This document shows positions 46,889-57,055 of a stretch of 64,000 bases of DNA, piece by piece (positions within the stretch are counted from its first letter, which is position 1; each line of letters starts with the position of its first letter). This stretch comes from Acinetobacter brisouioides (lineage in GTDB: Bacteria; Pseudomonadota; Gammaproteobacteria; Pseudomonadales; Moraxellaceae). Below the pieces are notes generated by a model, which worked only from the letters and a program-made list of their open reading frames with translations, had not been told where the DNA came from and made no database searches. The stretch lies in the NCBI RefSeq assembly GCF_004331075.1, contig NZ_SJNX01000003.1, positions 186,001-250,000 on the forward strand, read 5' to 3'. The translations under genes and the position numbers were made by a program.

Positions 46889-47488
46889 ATGTCGGCATTT
46901 TTTTATGGTCTGGGTACAGGGTTTTCTTTGCTGCTCGCGATTGGCGCACAAAATGCGTTTGTCCTCAAACAAGGGCTCAAACAACAATATCTATTTGGAG
47001 TTGCATTCGTGTGTGCCCTCTCCGATTCTATTTTGATTTTTCTTGGCGTGACGGGTTTTTCACATGTGATTGTTCAATTTCCACAAATCCCAACTATTGC
47101 CCAATACGTTGGGGCAGTGTTTTTATTTGGCTATGGCTTACGCAGTTTTTATCAAGCCATTTATAGCGATGCTACCTTGGCTCCAAGTCAGCATGAGCCT
47201 GAAAGTCGGTTAAAAATTATTGGGATATGCTTGGCATTGACATGGCTTAACCCACATGTGTATTTAGATACATTATTGCTAGTCGGTTCTATTTCTACTC
47301 AATTTGCACCTAAAATTGATTTATTTGCCAGCGGTGCAATCCTCGCATCGTGGCTGTTTTTCTTTAGTCTGGCTTATGGCGCCAAAATATTACTGCCTGT
47401 ATTTCAGCGCCCTCAGTCATGGAAAATTCTGGATGCTGTCATTGGCTGTATCATGTGGGGAATTGCATTGCACTTAGTCACGGGCTAA
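46889..47488 (+). CDS. LysE/ArgO-family amino acid exporter
   Basis: A 199-residue inner-membrane protein with about six hydrophobic segments. GFSLLLAIGAQNAFVLKQGLK at the N-terminus and CLALTWLNPHVYLDTLLLVG are the LysE/ArgO signature blocks. It exports lysine or arginine. Its usual regulator is ArgP/LysG; an ArgP-like gene lies 42 kb away at 4992. The frame opens with TTG at 46883, but the ATG at 46889 (MSAFFYGLG) matches the family. The gene is monocistronic with its own terminator. Confidence 0.88.
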   Translation: MSAFFYGLGTGFSLLLAIGAQNAFVLKQGLKQQYLFGVAFVCALSDSILIFLGVTGFSHVIVQFPQIPTIAQYVGAVFLFGYGLRSFYQAIYSDATLAPSQHEPESRLKIIGICLALTWLNPHVYLDTLLLVGSISTQFAPKIDLFASGAILASWLFFFSLAYGAKILLPVFQRPQSWKILDAVIGCIMWGIALHLVTG

Positions 47489-47504
47489 AACCACAAAATT
47501 AGCC

Positions 47505-47534
47505 GCACATTCTGGCAATGTGCAGTTTTTTTTT
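47505..47534 (+). terminator. Rho-independent terminator after the LysE/ArgO gene
   Basis: GCACATT (47505-47511) pairs with AATGTGC (47517-47523) followed by about ten T residues. Confidence 0.87.
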
Positions 47535-48000
47535 AAATCGCCATTTCCACTATGACGATGCTTTTCCAAATGGCGATCACGTTCATAACAACAAAAAAAA
47601 TTTGATCTGGTATTTGGGTATGCATCATCATAACTTTTCAACCTTTAAGGTATTTATAACTTTATCTAAACAATTATTATGATTTAAATTTATCTATATT
47701 TTTCATAAATTTATATAAAATTTTAATCAATAATTGAAAAAATTGAATATTTTAAGAAATTAATCAAAATATAAGCAATTGAATATATTTATTTTTTTAT
47801 AAAAATCAGTTTAACCAATTATATTAAAAAAAACTTTCTATTAATATATCTACACAATTGTTATACTAAAGTATTATTTTGTTCAATTTTTTTAGCTTTC
47901 TAAATCACCAGTTTTATTTTTTTAGCGTCTTTTGAACATTTTTTACATAGATCTTTTTGCCATTTTTTTGGCAAGTCATTTCATTTTTAAGGTCAATTGA
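47535..48000. other. Highly AT-rich upstream region of mqo
   Basis: About 460 bases, dominated by A and T, with no coding signal. It contains TTAA-rich stretches and the mqo promoter. I see no recognisable repeat or operator. Confidence 0.5.
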
Positions 48001-49608
48001 ATGCGTAATTTTTTAAAAGCATTACTCATACTGCTTTTGGTATTCATCATTCTTGCTGTGATATTCTTATTTAGACCAGTTGTGTCTAAAAAAATTAATA
48101 CAACTCAAGGTGAACCTGTTGTTGATGTCGTACTGATTGGCGGCGGGATCATGAGTGCAACACTTGGGACTTATCTGAATGAGTTACAGCCAAACTGGCA
48201 AATCCGCATGTATGAGCGCCTCGACAATGTTGCTCAGGAAAGCTCTAACGGCTTTAACAATGCAGGTACAGGTCACTCAGGCTTCATGGAAATGAACTAT
48301 ACCGAAGAAAAAGACGGTAAAATGGACATTTCTAAAGCAGAAAAAGTCGCGTCTCAGTTTGAAGTCGCAAAACAGTTTTGGGCATACCAAGTCAAACAAG
48401 GCGTTTTGGGCACACCAACCAGCTTTATTAATCCTGTACCCCACCACGCTTTTGTGATGGATGACAACGTTCAATTCCTTGAAAAACGTTATGCAGCCAT
48501 GATCAAAAGCCCATTCTTCCAAGGCATGAAATTTACTGAAGACCCAAATCAGATTAAGCAATGGGCACCTTTAGTCATGGAAGGGCGTGATCCGAAACAG
48601 AAAGTTGCGGCAACCCGTATGGAAATTGGTTCTGATGTGAACTACGGTTCAATCACACGCCAATTGGTCGGTAATTTGGAAAAATCGTCAAACTTCAAGT
48701 TGCAAACATCGACTGAAGTGACTGGCATTAGCCAAAACGATGACAAAACTTGGTCTGTTGCATTTAAAGATTTAAAAACAGGCAAAGTCGACCATGTCAA
48801 AACTCGCTTTGTGTTTATTGGTGCAGGCGGCGCGGCCATTAAGATGTTGCAAATGACAGGTTTACCAGAAGCGAAACAATATGCTGGTTTCCCTGTTGGC
48901 GGTGAATTCCTGATTACAGACAATCCAAAAGTTGCAGCACAACATACGGCGAAATTGTATGGTCGCGCAGATTTTGGCGCGCCACCAATGTCCGTACCAC
49001 ATATCGATACTCGTTATATTGATGGTAAGAAATATGTGTTGTTTGGCCCATTTGCAACTTACTCAAACAAGTTCCTGAAAAATGGTTCACAGCTTGATTT
49101 GATTGCCAATACCAACAAAAACAACGTTTTGCCAATGACTGCAATTGGTATGAAAAACATGGACTTGGTGAAATATCTGATTAGCCAAGTGATGATGTCG
49201 GACGAAGACCGTTTCCGTGAATTGAAACGCTACTATCCAAATGCCAACCCGAAAGACTGGCACTTGAGCCAAGGTGGTCAGCGCGTACAGATCATTAAGA
49301 AAGAACCAGGCAAACCTGCAAAATTGCAGTTTGGGACTGAAGTCTTTGTTTCCAAAGACCACGCTATTGCAGCATTAATGGGCGCATCTCCAGGTGCATC
49401 TACTTCTCCATACATCATTTTGAATGTTCTGGAAAAAGCATTCCCGACACAAACCAAAGGTGAATGGAACGGCAAGTTGCATGAAATTATCCGTTCTTAT
49501 CAACAGGACTTGGGTGAAAACCCAGCCTTGTTAGATCAGGTACGTCAATACACCAGTTCAACACTGGGCTTACATTACACGCCTGTTGCACAACAAGCGC
49601 ACAAGTAA
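48001..49608 (+). CDS. mqo: Malate:quinone oxidoreductase
   Basis: A 535-residue FAD enzyme that oxidises malate with reduction of quinone, feeding electrons to the respiratory chain at the inner membrane. FAD-binding [13 protein letters not shown] is followed by [24 protein letters not shown]-terminal [13 protein letters not shown] is characteristic. The first 25 residues are hydrophobic, so this form has a membrane anchor or signal. TAAGGTCAATTG before the ATG gives a ribosome binding site. The gene stands alone between two terminators. Confidence 0.95.
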   Translation: MRNFLKALLILLLVFIILAVIFLFRPVVSKKINTTQGEPVVDVVLIGGGIMSATLGTYLNELQPNWQIRMYERLDNVAQESSNGFNNAGTGHSGFMEMNYTEEKDGKMDISKAEKVASQFEVAKQFWAYQVKQGVLGTPTSFINPVPHHAFVMDDNVQFLEKRYAAMIKSPFFQGMKFTEDPNQIKQWAPLVMEGRDPKQKVAATRMEIGSDVNYGSITRQLVGNLEKSSNFKLQTSTEVTGISQNDDKTWSVAFKDLKTGKVDHVKTRFVFIGAGGAAIKMLQMTGLPEAKQYAGFPVGGEFLITDNPKVAAQHTAKLYGRADFGAPPMSVPHIDTRYIDGKKYVLFGPFATYSNKFLKNGSQLDLIANTNKNNVLPMTAIGMKNMDLVKYLISQVMMSDEDRFRELKRYYPNANPKDWHLSQGGQRVQIIKKEPGKPAKLQFGTEVFVSKDHAIAALMGASPGASTSPYIILNVLEKAFPTQTKGEWNGKLHEIIRSYQQDLGENPALLDQVRQYTSSTLGLHYTPVAQQAHK

Positions 49609-49627
49609 TTTAAATCATTAAAAGCAG

Positions 49628-49662
49628 AAGGGATGAAGCCATTCATCCCTTTTGTCATTTTT
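49628..49662 (+). terminator. Rho-independent terminator after mqo
   Basis: AGGGATGA (49629-49636) pairs with TCATCCCT (49643-49650), followed by T-rich sequence (TTTGTCATTTTT). Confidence 0.78.
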
Positions 49663-49698
49663 AAGCCCTAACCTATTTTTTGATTTTCAAGATCTCTA

Positions 49699-50949
49699 AT
49701 GTCTGACACGATTTCACCTTTTGCTGCCCTGACTTGTCGCGATTTCTCGTTGCTGACGCTGAATCAGTGCTGCCTGACGCTGGCGATTTTGATTCAGGAA
49801 GTAGTGCTGGGTTTTTATCTATATCAACTGACCCACAACCCGATTATGCTGGGTTTGGTCGGCTTGGCAGAGTTTGCTCCCTTTGTGCTGCTATCATTTT
49901 GGGGCGGTTATATTGCAGACCGTTTTAACCGACAACGTATTTTACAACTCAGTTTTAGCAGTTCGATTCCTTTATCGGCTCTGCTGTGGCTGTGTTTTTC
50001 AAGCCATCAACAACAGCTTTTATCCGATACACTGTTTTTAGTGGGTGTTTACGGGATCATCTTTTTATTTGGCTGTATTCGGGGGATTTATAGCCCATGT
50101 TTTAATTCGCTGCGTCCATTTCTGGTTCCCGAAAAACTGTACAGCAATGCTGCAACATGGACAGCACTCTGCTGGCAAATCAATGCGGTGCTTGCTCCTG
50201 TTTTGGCTGGACTACTGCTGGCGCATGCAGGTTTAAATACAACTTTTATGCTGATTGTACTGCTATTTATGCTCGGTAGTCTGGCACTTTGGCGACTCAA
50301 AGCGCGAGATTTTCCACCACTTGCCAATGGCTCAGTCTGGTCGAGTCTAAAAGATGCTGCGACATTTTTACTGCAAAGTCGGGTGCTGTTCTGGGCGATG
50401 TTGCTGGATGTCAGCTCGGTATTTTTTGGTGGTGTAATTGCACTGCTGCCGATGTTTTCTCAAGATGTGCTGCGTCTTGATGCGGACGGTTTTGGTCTGC
50501 TGCGTGCCGCACCTGCCTGTGGCTCATTGCTGATGATGAGCGTGTTAGTGAAATTTCCACCTCAACAGCAACTTTGGCAAAAAATGCTGTATGCCGTTGC
50601 GGGTTTTGCTTGCTGTAGTTTTACCTTTGCGCTCAGTCGACATTTATACCTTGCAGTGCTGATCTTGCTGCTGATGGGTGCATGTGACAGTTATAGCATT
50701 GTGATTCGGCAGACTTTACTGCAGCTCATCCCACCCAAAGCCATGCTGGGGCGGGTTGCCGCAATTAACGGTATTTTTGTGACCTCAGGCAATCAACTCG
50801 GTGCATTACAGTCCTGTATTCTGGCGCGTTTACTTGGGGTTATTCCTGCAATACTACTCGGTTCAAGTTTGTCTTTATTGACGGTGATTCTAAGTTATCG
50901 ACAAACCCGTGATCAGACCTCTGATCGTTCTTTTTCCAATAAAACTTAA
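49699..50949 (+). CDS. Major facilitator superfamily transporter (EntS-like subfamily)
   Basis: A 416-residue transporter with about 12 hydrophobic segments. The sequence GGYIADRFNRQRILQ between segments 2 and 3 is the conserved MFS loop motif. The subfamily resembles EntS-like exporters that move siderophores or drugs, but no siderophore gene is nearby. Its stop TAA is directly followed by the ATG of the next gene (TAAATG). Function is not assigned. Confidence 0.82.
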   Translation: MSDTISPFAALTCRDFSLLTLNQCCLTLAILIQEVVLGFYLYQLTHNPIMLGLVGLAEFAPFVLLSFWGGYIADRFNRQRILQLSFSSSIPLSALLWLCFSSHQQQLLSDTLFLVGVYGIIFLFGCIRGIYSPCFNSLRPFLVPEKLYSNAATWTALCWQINAVLAPVLAGLLLAHAGLNTTFMLIVLLFMLGSLALWRLKARDFPPLANGSVWSSLKDAATFLLQSRVLFWAMLLDVSSVFFGGVIALLPMFSQDVLRLDADGFGLLRAAPACGSLLMMSVLVKFPPQQQLWQKMLYAVAGFACCSFTFALSRHLYLAVLILLLMGACDSYSIVIRQTLLQLIPPKAMLGRVAAINGIFVTSGNQLGALQSCILARLLGVIPAILLGSSLSLLTVILSYRQTRDQTSDRSFSNKT

Positions 50950-51408
50950 ATGTATTTGCCGTCTATGTCTTGGTCAAAATTGAGCCTCTATCTTCTATAT
51001 AGTTTATTTGGCTTGGCGATTTTACACGCCTGCTATATTGCAATTTTAGGTGGCACGGCGATTTTCTTTTGGCTCGACCTCAGCTTGGTTGTGGTTTATC
51101 AATTGCAACTCAAACAAAGTTTGTTACGCAGTTGTAGCTTACTGATTTTACCGATTTGTCTGTTGTTATCGCTGTATCTGCATTTGTCTTTTATTGGCTT
51201 GTTGTTACCGCATTTGAGTTTGTCCGCCTATTATTTTTGTCGTCGTTCTAAACAGCTCAATGAATGTCAACATTTACTCTTGGCGAGCCTGCTGAGTGTA
51301 TGTTTGCTGATTTTTTTGAGCGTGCAAATCACCTATTTGCACCACCTGCAACAGCACTATGCTTCATTTCATACAGATGAGTCATGGCAACAGTTTGGCA
51401 CTTTATAA
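50950..51408 (+). CDS. Hypothetical membrane protein, coupled to the MFS gene
   Basis: 152 residues with about four hydrophobic segments and a Tyr/Leu-rich composition. No family recognised. It begins at the base after the MFS stop codon, so the two are very likely one transcript and may function together. The start ATG has no separate strong ribosome binding site, as expected for coupling. Confidence 0.65.
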   Translation: MYLPSMSWSKLSLYLLYSLFGLAILHACYIAILGGTAIFFWLDLSLVVVYQLQLKQSLLRSCSLLILPICLLLSLYLHLSFIGLLLPHLSLSAYYFCRRSKQLNECQHLLLASLLSVCLLIFLSVQITYLHHLQQHYASFHTDESWQQFGTL

Positions 51409-51531
51409 ATGGTTAAGAATATCTGCTCAGCTTCATGATTTTACTGAATATGATTATCAGAAACTCCATTAACCGACAAATAAGCTTTTGCGTATACTAG
51501 AGCGCTTTTCGTAAAACTTTAGAAGAATTGT

Positions 51532-52410
51532 ATGATGAAAATTTTAGATGGTGGTGTAGGACGTGAATTGGCGCGTCGTGGTGCACCATTTCGTCAACCA
51601 GAGTGGTCTGCACTTGCCCTTTGGGAAGCTCCCGAAATTGTCAAAGATGTACATCTCGACTTTATTCAGTCAGGTGCAGAAGTCATTACTACCAATAACT
51701 ATGCAGTTGTTCCTTTTCATATTGGTCAGGAACGTTTTGATGCTGAAGTTCGTCAACTGGTTCAAGTCGCGGTTGATCAGGCCAAACAGGCGGTTCAAGA
51801 AAGTGGTCGCAATGTCCAGATCGCAGGTTGCTTGCCACCATTATTTGGTTCGTACCGCGCCGATTTATTTCAAGAAGATCATGTGCGTGAACTGGCTTTG
51901 CCGATTATTGAAACATTGGCAGATCAAGTTGATTTTTGGTTGGCTGAAACTCAATCCAGCCTGAAAGAAGTGGAAATGGTACACAACCTCCTTCCAAAAG
52001 ATGGCAAAGCGTACTGGGTTTCTTTCACCTTGCAAGATGTGCTGCAACAAGACCGTGCTTCCTTGCGTTCGGGTGAAAACCTTGCACAAGCGGTTGAAGT
52101 AATTCGTCGCATTGGAGCAGAAGCCGTACTATTTAACTGCTGTCAGCCTGAAGTGATTTTGCAAGCCATTCAGGAAATCAAACAACTTGCCCCCGAGTTG
52201 ACCATTGGTGCTTATGCCAATGCTTTCCCGCCACAAGATGAATCTGCCACTGCCAACGATGGCTTGGATGAAGTGCGTCAAGATCTTGACCCAACGGCAT
52301 ATTTGGGTTTTGCCAAACAATGGCAAGATGCAGGCGCATCTTTAATTGGTGGTTGCTGTGGCATTACCCCTGCGCACATTGTCGAGCTTTCTGCATTTTT
52401 TAAAGAATAA
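51532..52410 (+). CDS. Homocysteine S-methyltransferase family protein
   Basis: A 292-residue enzyme of the MmuM/BHMT type. LDGGVGRELARRGAP at the N-terminus, NNYAVVPFHI and the zinc cysteines in FNCCQPE and GGCCGITPAHI are the family marks. It uses a methylated donor such as S-methylmethionine, S-adenosylmethionine or betaine to make methionine. It lies five bases before an ArcD-like permease, so uptake and use of a methyl donor is a possible joint role. The start could be either of two adjacent ATG codons. Confidence 0.85.
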   Translation: MMKILDGGVGRELARRGAPFRQPEWSALALWEAPEIVKDVHLDFIQSGAEVITTNNYAVVPFHIGQERFDAEVRQLVQVAVDQAKQAVQESGRNVQIAGCLPPLFGSYRADLFQEDHVRELALPIIETLADQVDFWLAETQSSLKEVEMVHNLLPKDGKAYWVSFTLQDVLQQDRASLRSGENLAQAVEVIRRIGAEAVLFNCCQPEVILQAIQEIKQLAPELTIGAYANAFPPQDESATANDGLDEVRQDLDPTAYLGFAKQWQDAGASLIGGCCGITPAHIVELSAFFKE

Positions 52411-52415
52411 TTATC

Positions 52416-53756
52416 ATGTCTTCTGCAAAAATTGGTTTACTATCGCTGACCGCGCTGGTATTTAGCTCCATGGTCGGCTCTGGGGTATTTAGCTTACCGC
52501 AGAACATGGCAGCTGTCGCCAATGGTTCAGCCCTGCTGATTGCATGGTTGATCACAGGGGTCGGCATTTTATTCTTAGCATTTTCGCTGTTGTATTTATC
52601 GCGTCAATACCCTGAACTAGACGGCGGAATTTATAATTATGCCCGTGCAGGTTTTGGCGAACTGATTGGCTTCTGCTCTGCATGGGGCTACTGGCTGTGT
52701 ACCACGATTGGCATTGTCGGTTATGTAGTGATTGTATTTTCAAGTCTCGGCACATTCGTGGATAGCAAAGAGCATGTGATCTTTGGCGACGGCAATACCA
52801 TTTATGCCCTGATTGGTTCATCAGTCTTTGTTTGGTTGGTGCATTGGCTAGTCAGTCGCGGCATTAAAGAAGCGGCAGTGGTCAACTTGATCGCCACAAT
52901 TGCTAAGATTGTGCCGATGGTGGTATTTATTGCCTGTAGTTTGGTCGCATTTAAACTGGATTTATTCACACTCAATTTGAATGACTTCTCCTTAAAAATG
53001 CCACTTTGGAAACAAGTCAAAGACCTGATGCTGATTACCTTATGGGTATTTACAGGGATTGAAGGTGCGGTCGTGCTGTCTTCTCGGGCGCGTAACCGTA
53101 ATGACATTGGTAAAGCGACTGTTTTCGGGGTGTTATTGGCACTGGCTTTTTATATAATGGTGACCATCTTATCGTATGGCGTAGCGAGCCGTGCCGAGAT
53201 TGCAGGTATGCATAACCCGTCTATGGCGACTATTTTGACCCAGTTGATTGGTTTACCAGGCACGATTGTGATTACCGTCGGTCTGATGATTTCGGTGGCA
53301 TCCTCTTATTTAAGCTGGACATTGTTCGCTACGGAAATCCCGTTCTTGGCTGCGAAGAATGGCGCTTTCCCTGCAACCTTCCTCAAGACCAATCAAAATA
53401 ACGTGCCGATTTCATCGCTGTGGCTAACTTCGATTGTGGTACAAGCTGCACTGATTGGCGTGTATTTTTTCAATAAAAACTACACATGGTTATTGATGAT
53501 CTCTTCTGTCATGATTCTGTTGCCGTATTTGTTGGTTTCGGCTTTTTATCTAAAAGAATCAGGCAAAAATAAACAGCCTAAACATATCCTGATTGCCTTG
53601 GTTGCTACCATGTATGCAGTATGGTTATTGTATGCGGCAGATCTATCATTGCTGTGGGATTCGGTACAACTGTACACGGTTGGCTTAATGATTTTCATCT
53701 ATAGCTATGTAAAACATAAAAAACGTCTTAGCGCTGATGACCAATCATTCACATAA
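52416..53756 (+). CDS. APC amino acid/polyamine antiporter-like permease (ArcD-like)
   Basis: A 446-residue permease with about 12 membrane segments and the first-segment motif SSMVGSGVFSLPQNMA. The family is the basic amino acid/polyamine antiporters (ArcD, AdiC, YjeM). The LWVFTGIEGAVVLSSRARN segment is typical of ArcD. The substrate is not determinable. Close linkage to a homocysteine methyltransferase suggests that S-methylmethionine or a related compound should be considered. It ends in a terminator. Confidence 0.78.
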   Translation: MSSAKIGLLSLTALVFSSMVGSGVFSLPQNMAAVANGSALLIAWLITGVGILFLAFSLLYLSRQYPELDGGIYNYARAGFGELIGFCSAWGYWLCTTIGIVGYVVIVFSSLGTFVDSKEHVIFGDGNTIYALIGSSVFVWLVHWLVSRGIKEAAVVNLIATIAKIVPMVVFIACSLVAFKLDLFTLNLNDFSLKMPLWKQVKDLMLITLWVFTGIEGAVVLSSRARNRNDIGKATVFGVLLALAFYIMVTILSYGVASRAEIAGMHNPSMATILTQLIGLPGTIVITVGLMISVASSYLSWTLFATEIPFLAAKNGAFPATFLKTNQNNVPISSLWLTSIVVQAALIGVYFFNKNYTWLLMISSVMILLPYLLVSAFYLKESGKNKQPKHILIALVATMYAVWLLYAADLSLLWDSVQLYTVGLMIFIYSYVKHKKRLSADDQSFT

Positions 53757-53771
53757 ATTAATCCCTGACAT

Positions 53772-53800
53772 AAAAAACGGCTCTGATGAGCCGTTTTTTT
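53772..53800. terminator. Bidirectional terminator between the ArcD-like gene and gltP
   Basis: AAAAAACGGCTC pairs with GAGCCGTTTTTT around TGAT (53772-53800). The symmetrical A/T runs let it act in both directions. Confidence 0.9.
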
Positions 53801-53817
53801 ATCTGCCAAAAATCATC

Positions 53818-55104
53818 TTATTTGTAAGATGCTTCATAGGCTTTTGCTTTGTCTTCGTCAAATTGCTTCTGCCATTTACTGATGACCAGTACAGCCAAGG
53901 CATTACCCACCACGTTCAATGCAGTACGTGCCATGTCTAAAATACGGTCAACACCTGCGATAAACGCCAGACCTTCCAGTGGAATACCCACTGAACCCAA
54001 AGTCGCTAGTAGCACCACGAAAGATACGCCAGGAACACCTGCAATCCCTTTTGATGTCACCATGAGGGTCAAGACCAACACGATTTCTTGAGTGATCGAC
54101 AAGTCAATGCCGTAAAGCTGAGCAATAAAGATTGCTGCGATACTTTGATACAGTGTAGAACCATCAAGGTTGAATGAATAACCTGTCGGTACCACAAAGC
54201 TCGCAATGGCTTTTGGTGCACCGTAAGCTTCCATTTTTTCCATGATACGTGGCAAAACGGTTTCAGAACTTGCAGTTGAGTACGCCAAAATCAATTCGTC
54301 TTTGAGAATCTTGATCAGGGTAAAAATGTTCAGACCACAAATTTTTGCCACCAGACCGAGTACACCGATCCCGAAGAACAAAATTGCGCCATAAACCAAA
54401 ATCACCAGTTTTGCCAAAGGCACTAAAGATGCAAAACCAAAAGTTGCCACAGTCGCTGTAATCAGTGCAAATACACCCACAGGCGCATATAGCATGATCA
54501 TGTGCGTGACTTTAAACATCGATTCAGAAACCGCTTTCAACACATTCAGTAATGGTTGTTTGGTTTCTACAGGAAGAGCCGCTAAACCAATCCCGAACAT
54601 CACCGAGAAGAAAATAATCGGTAACATCTGCCCACTTGCCATCGCACTGAAGATGTTCGATGGAATCAGGGACAAGATCGTTTGCATCAAACCATGAGAC
54701 TGCGATTTTACTTCTTCAGTCGTATGTTCATATTGGGAAATATCCACTTTATGAAGCAACGACATGTCAACGCCTGTACCAGGATGGAAGACATTGGCAC
54801 ACACAATACCGACAACAATGGCAATTGTTGTAATAATTTCAAAGTAAACAATGGTTTTTACACCCAAGATCCCAAGCTTTTTGGAATCTCCAACCCCGGC
54901 AATACCCAAGATTAAAGTTGAAATCACAATCGGCACAACGATCATCTTGATCAAGTTAATAAAAATTTGACCGGCTGGTTTCAAAAAGTTATTCACAACA
55001 TTTTGCTGAATATCGGGTTGGTTGTGTAAAATTGTTCCCACAACGATACCCAAAATCAATGCAATTAAGATTTGCCAAGCAAGACTAATCTTGAATTTGT
55101 TCAT
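53818..55104 (-). CDS. gltP: Dicarboxylate/glutamate:cation symporter (GltP-like)
   Basis: A 428-residue DAACS-family transporter for glutamate/aspartate or C4-dicarboxylates. AYSTASSETVLPRIMEKMEAYGAPKAIASFVVPTGYSFNLDGSTLY is the serine-rich and signature region, and GIAGVPGVSFVVL is the second reentrant loop. IFINLIKMIVVPIVISTL is in the N-terminal third. Residue differences between GltP and DctA were not decisive; GltP is chosen from overall likeness. It is convergent with the ArcD-like gene. Confidence 0.88.
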   Translation of the reverse strand: MNKFKISLAWQILIALILGIVVGTILHNQPDIQQNVVNNFLKPAGQIFINLIKMIVVPIVISTLILGIAGVGDSKKLGILGVKTIVYFEIITTIAIVVGIVCANVFHPGTGVDMSLLHKVDISQYEHTTEEVKSQSHGLMQTILSLIPSNIFSAMASGQMLPIIFFSVMFGIGLAALPVETKQPLLNVLKAVSESMFKVTHMIMLYAPVGVFALITATVATFGFASLVPLAKLVILVYGAILFFGIGVLGLVAKICGLNIFTLIKILKDELILAYSTASSETVLPRIMEKMEAYGAPKAIASFVVPTGYSFNLDGSTLYQSIAAIFIAQLYGIDLSITQEIVLVLTLMVTSKGIAGVPGVSFVVLLATLGSVGIPLEGLAFIAGVDRILDMARTALNVVGNALAVLVISKWQKQFDEDKAKAYEASYK

Positions 55105-55628
55105 AGGCTGAGACCTTATACGATCCAGTTAGTTGTCCACAGTAATGGGCAGACATTAACGACGGAAGATGGAAAAGAATAAAGCATATAAGTCGAAATC
55201 CAATTTCGAGGCCGCTCCAAAATGCGACTACTCTACTCATGGGTTATTCTCTCGTCAACATAAAAAATTTACAAACAACGAACAAAAAAATCTAAAAATA
55301 CAAATCTTCATTTAATTCAAAATCTTATTTTTACTTTTAAATTTATTTTTTATTAAGAATTTATTAACAATTCATTAAAACATCTTACTCTATATGAATA
55401 AAATACAAGAAATATAACTATAAGTTATTATTTTTCATATATTTAATTTCTATTTTTTTATAAAAAACCTCAATATTAATTGGAAAAATGTCTAATTGCT
55501 TAAAATGCCAATTTATGCTTTAAAAGTTCATGGTTTCGAGGTCATCTGTTGTATTCATACGTATAAACATATCCCTAAAGCCCGCTATAATGTGTTCTTC
55601 CAATAATAGTATTATCCTTATTCAAATC
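55105..55628. other. Divergent intergenic region gltP/pgm, boundary of the capsule locus
   Basis: About 520 bases, AT-rich from 55260 on, with no coding signal. A small hairpin TCGAAAT-CCA-ATTTCGA lies at 55193-55209 on the gltP side. The pgm frame is open upstream to 55530, but that extension has no family likeness. Confidence 0.5.
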
Positions 55629-56999
55629 ATGACTAAACTCAGCTGTTTTAAAGCCTACGACATTCGAGGCAAACTCGAAACTGAACTCAATGAAGAAATC
55701 GCCTATAAAATTGGTCGCGCTTACGGTCAGATCTATCAACCTAAAACCGTTGCCGTAGGCTGTGATGTGCGTCTCAGTAGCGAAAGTTTAAAACAAGCCA
55801 CGATTCACGGTCTAAATGATGCAGGCGTGAATGTTCTCGACTTAGGCATGACAGGCACAGAAGAAGTTTACTTCGCAGCTTTTCATCTCGATGTTCAGGG
55901 CGGGATTGAAGTGACTGCCAGCCATAACCCAATGGACTATAACGGCATGAAACTGGTTCGGGAAAATGCCCGCCCAATCAGTGCCGATACAGGATTAAAA
56001 GAAATTCAAGCATTGGCTGAAAGTGCTGCATTTACTGAGGTCAGCCAAAAAGGTACAACCCAAAGCTATAATATTTTAGCTGAATTTGTGCAACATCTTT
56101 TGACCTACATTCAACCTGAAAAAATTCGCCCACTCAAATTAGTGGTCAATGCAGGTAATGGTGCGGCAGGTCATGTGATTGATGCGATTGAAGCACAATT
56201 TAAAGCACTCAGTATTCCTGTCGAATTCATCAAGATTCATCATGAAGCCGACGGTACTTTCCCAAATGGTATTCCTAACCCATTGTTGATTGAAAACCGT
56301 GACAGCACTTCACAAGCTGTGATTGCACATCAAGTCGATATGGGGATCGCATGGGATGGCGACTTTGACCGCTGCTTCCTGTTCGATGAAAAAGGTCAGT
56401 TTATTGAAGGCTACTATATTGTCGGATTGTTGGCACAGGCTTTCCTATTACAACATCCCAATGAAAAGATTGTGCATGACCCTCGTCTGGTCTGGAATAC
56501 ACAAGATCTTGTCGAGAAATATCAAGGGCAAACTGTACAGTCCAAATCAGGTCATGCTTTTATTAAGCAAATCATGCGTGAAGAAAATGCGATTTATGGC
56601 GGAGAGATGAGTGCCCATCACTATTTCCGCGATTTTGCCTACTGTGACAGCGGTATGATTCCATGGTTATTAGTTGCGAACCTGTTGTCTGAAACCCAGC
56701 AATCTTTGTCGAGCTTGGTAGAAGACATGATTGCCAAGTTCCCATGCAGTGGTGAAATCAACTTTAAAGTGGCTGACAGCCAAGTCACCATTCAGAAAAT
56801 TTTTGATCATTACGCCGATCAAAATCCAGTCATTGACCGTACAGATGGCGTGAGTCTCGACTTTGGCGCATGGCGTTTAAATATCCGTGCATCCAATACG
56901 GAACCATTACTACGCTTAAATATTGAAAGTCGTCGTGATAAACAACCTCGCCCAATGCAAAGCTATGTGGATGAACTTTCAACCATGATTCAAAGTTAA
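55629..56999 (+). CDS. pgm: Phosphomannomutase/phosphoglucomutase
   Basis: 456 residues from the ATG at 55629 ([14 protein letters not shown]). It interconverts sugar 1- and 6-phosphates to supply sugar nucleotides for surface polysaccharides. The phosphoserine is in [13 protein letters not shown], the Mg site is [24 protein letters not shown] is the sugar-binding loop and [12 protein letters not shown] binds phosphate. In Acinetobacter capsule loci pgm lies at the constant end, transcribed toward galU-gpi, as here. The longer frame from 55530 is not supported. Confidence 0.94.
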   Translation: MTKLSCFKAYDIRGKLETELNEEIAYKIGRAYGQIYQPKTVAVGCDVRLSSESLKQATIHGLNDAGVNVLDLGMTGTEEVYFAAFHLDVQGGIEVTASHNPMDYNGMKLVRENARPISADTGLKEIQALAESAAFTEVSQKGTTQSYNILAEFVQHLLTYIQPEKIRPLKLVVNAGNGAAGHVIDAIEAQFKALSIPVEFIKIHHEADGTFPNGIPNPLLIENRDSTSQAVIAHQVDMGIAWDGDFDRCFLFDEKGQFIEGYYIVGLLAQAFLLQHPNEKIVHDPRLVWNTQDLVEKYQGQTVQSKSGHAFIKQIMREENAIYGGEMSAHHYFRDFAYCDSGMIPWLLVANLLSETQQSLSSLVEDMIAKFPCSGEINFKVADSQVTIQKIFDHYADQNPVIDRTDGVSLDFGAWRLNIRASNTEPLLRLNIESRRDKQPRPMQSYVDELSTMIQS

Positions 57000-57022
57000 T
57001 CACGGCTCATCATTCGGCAATT

Positions 57023-57050
57023 AAAAAGCTCGGAATCAACCGAGCTTTTT
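57023..57050. terminator. Bidirectional terminator between pgm and pgt1
   Basis: AAAAAGCTCGG (57023-57033) pairs perfectly with CCGAGCTTTTT (57040-57050) around AATCAA. Confidence 0.9.
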
Positions 57051-57055
57051 AATGC

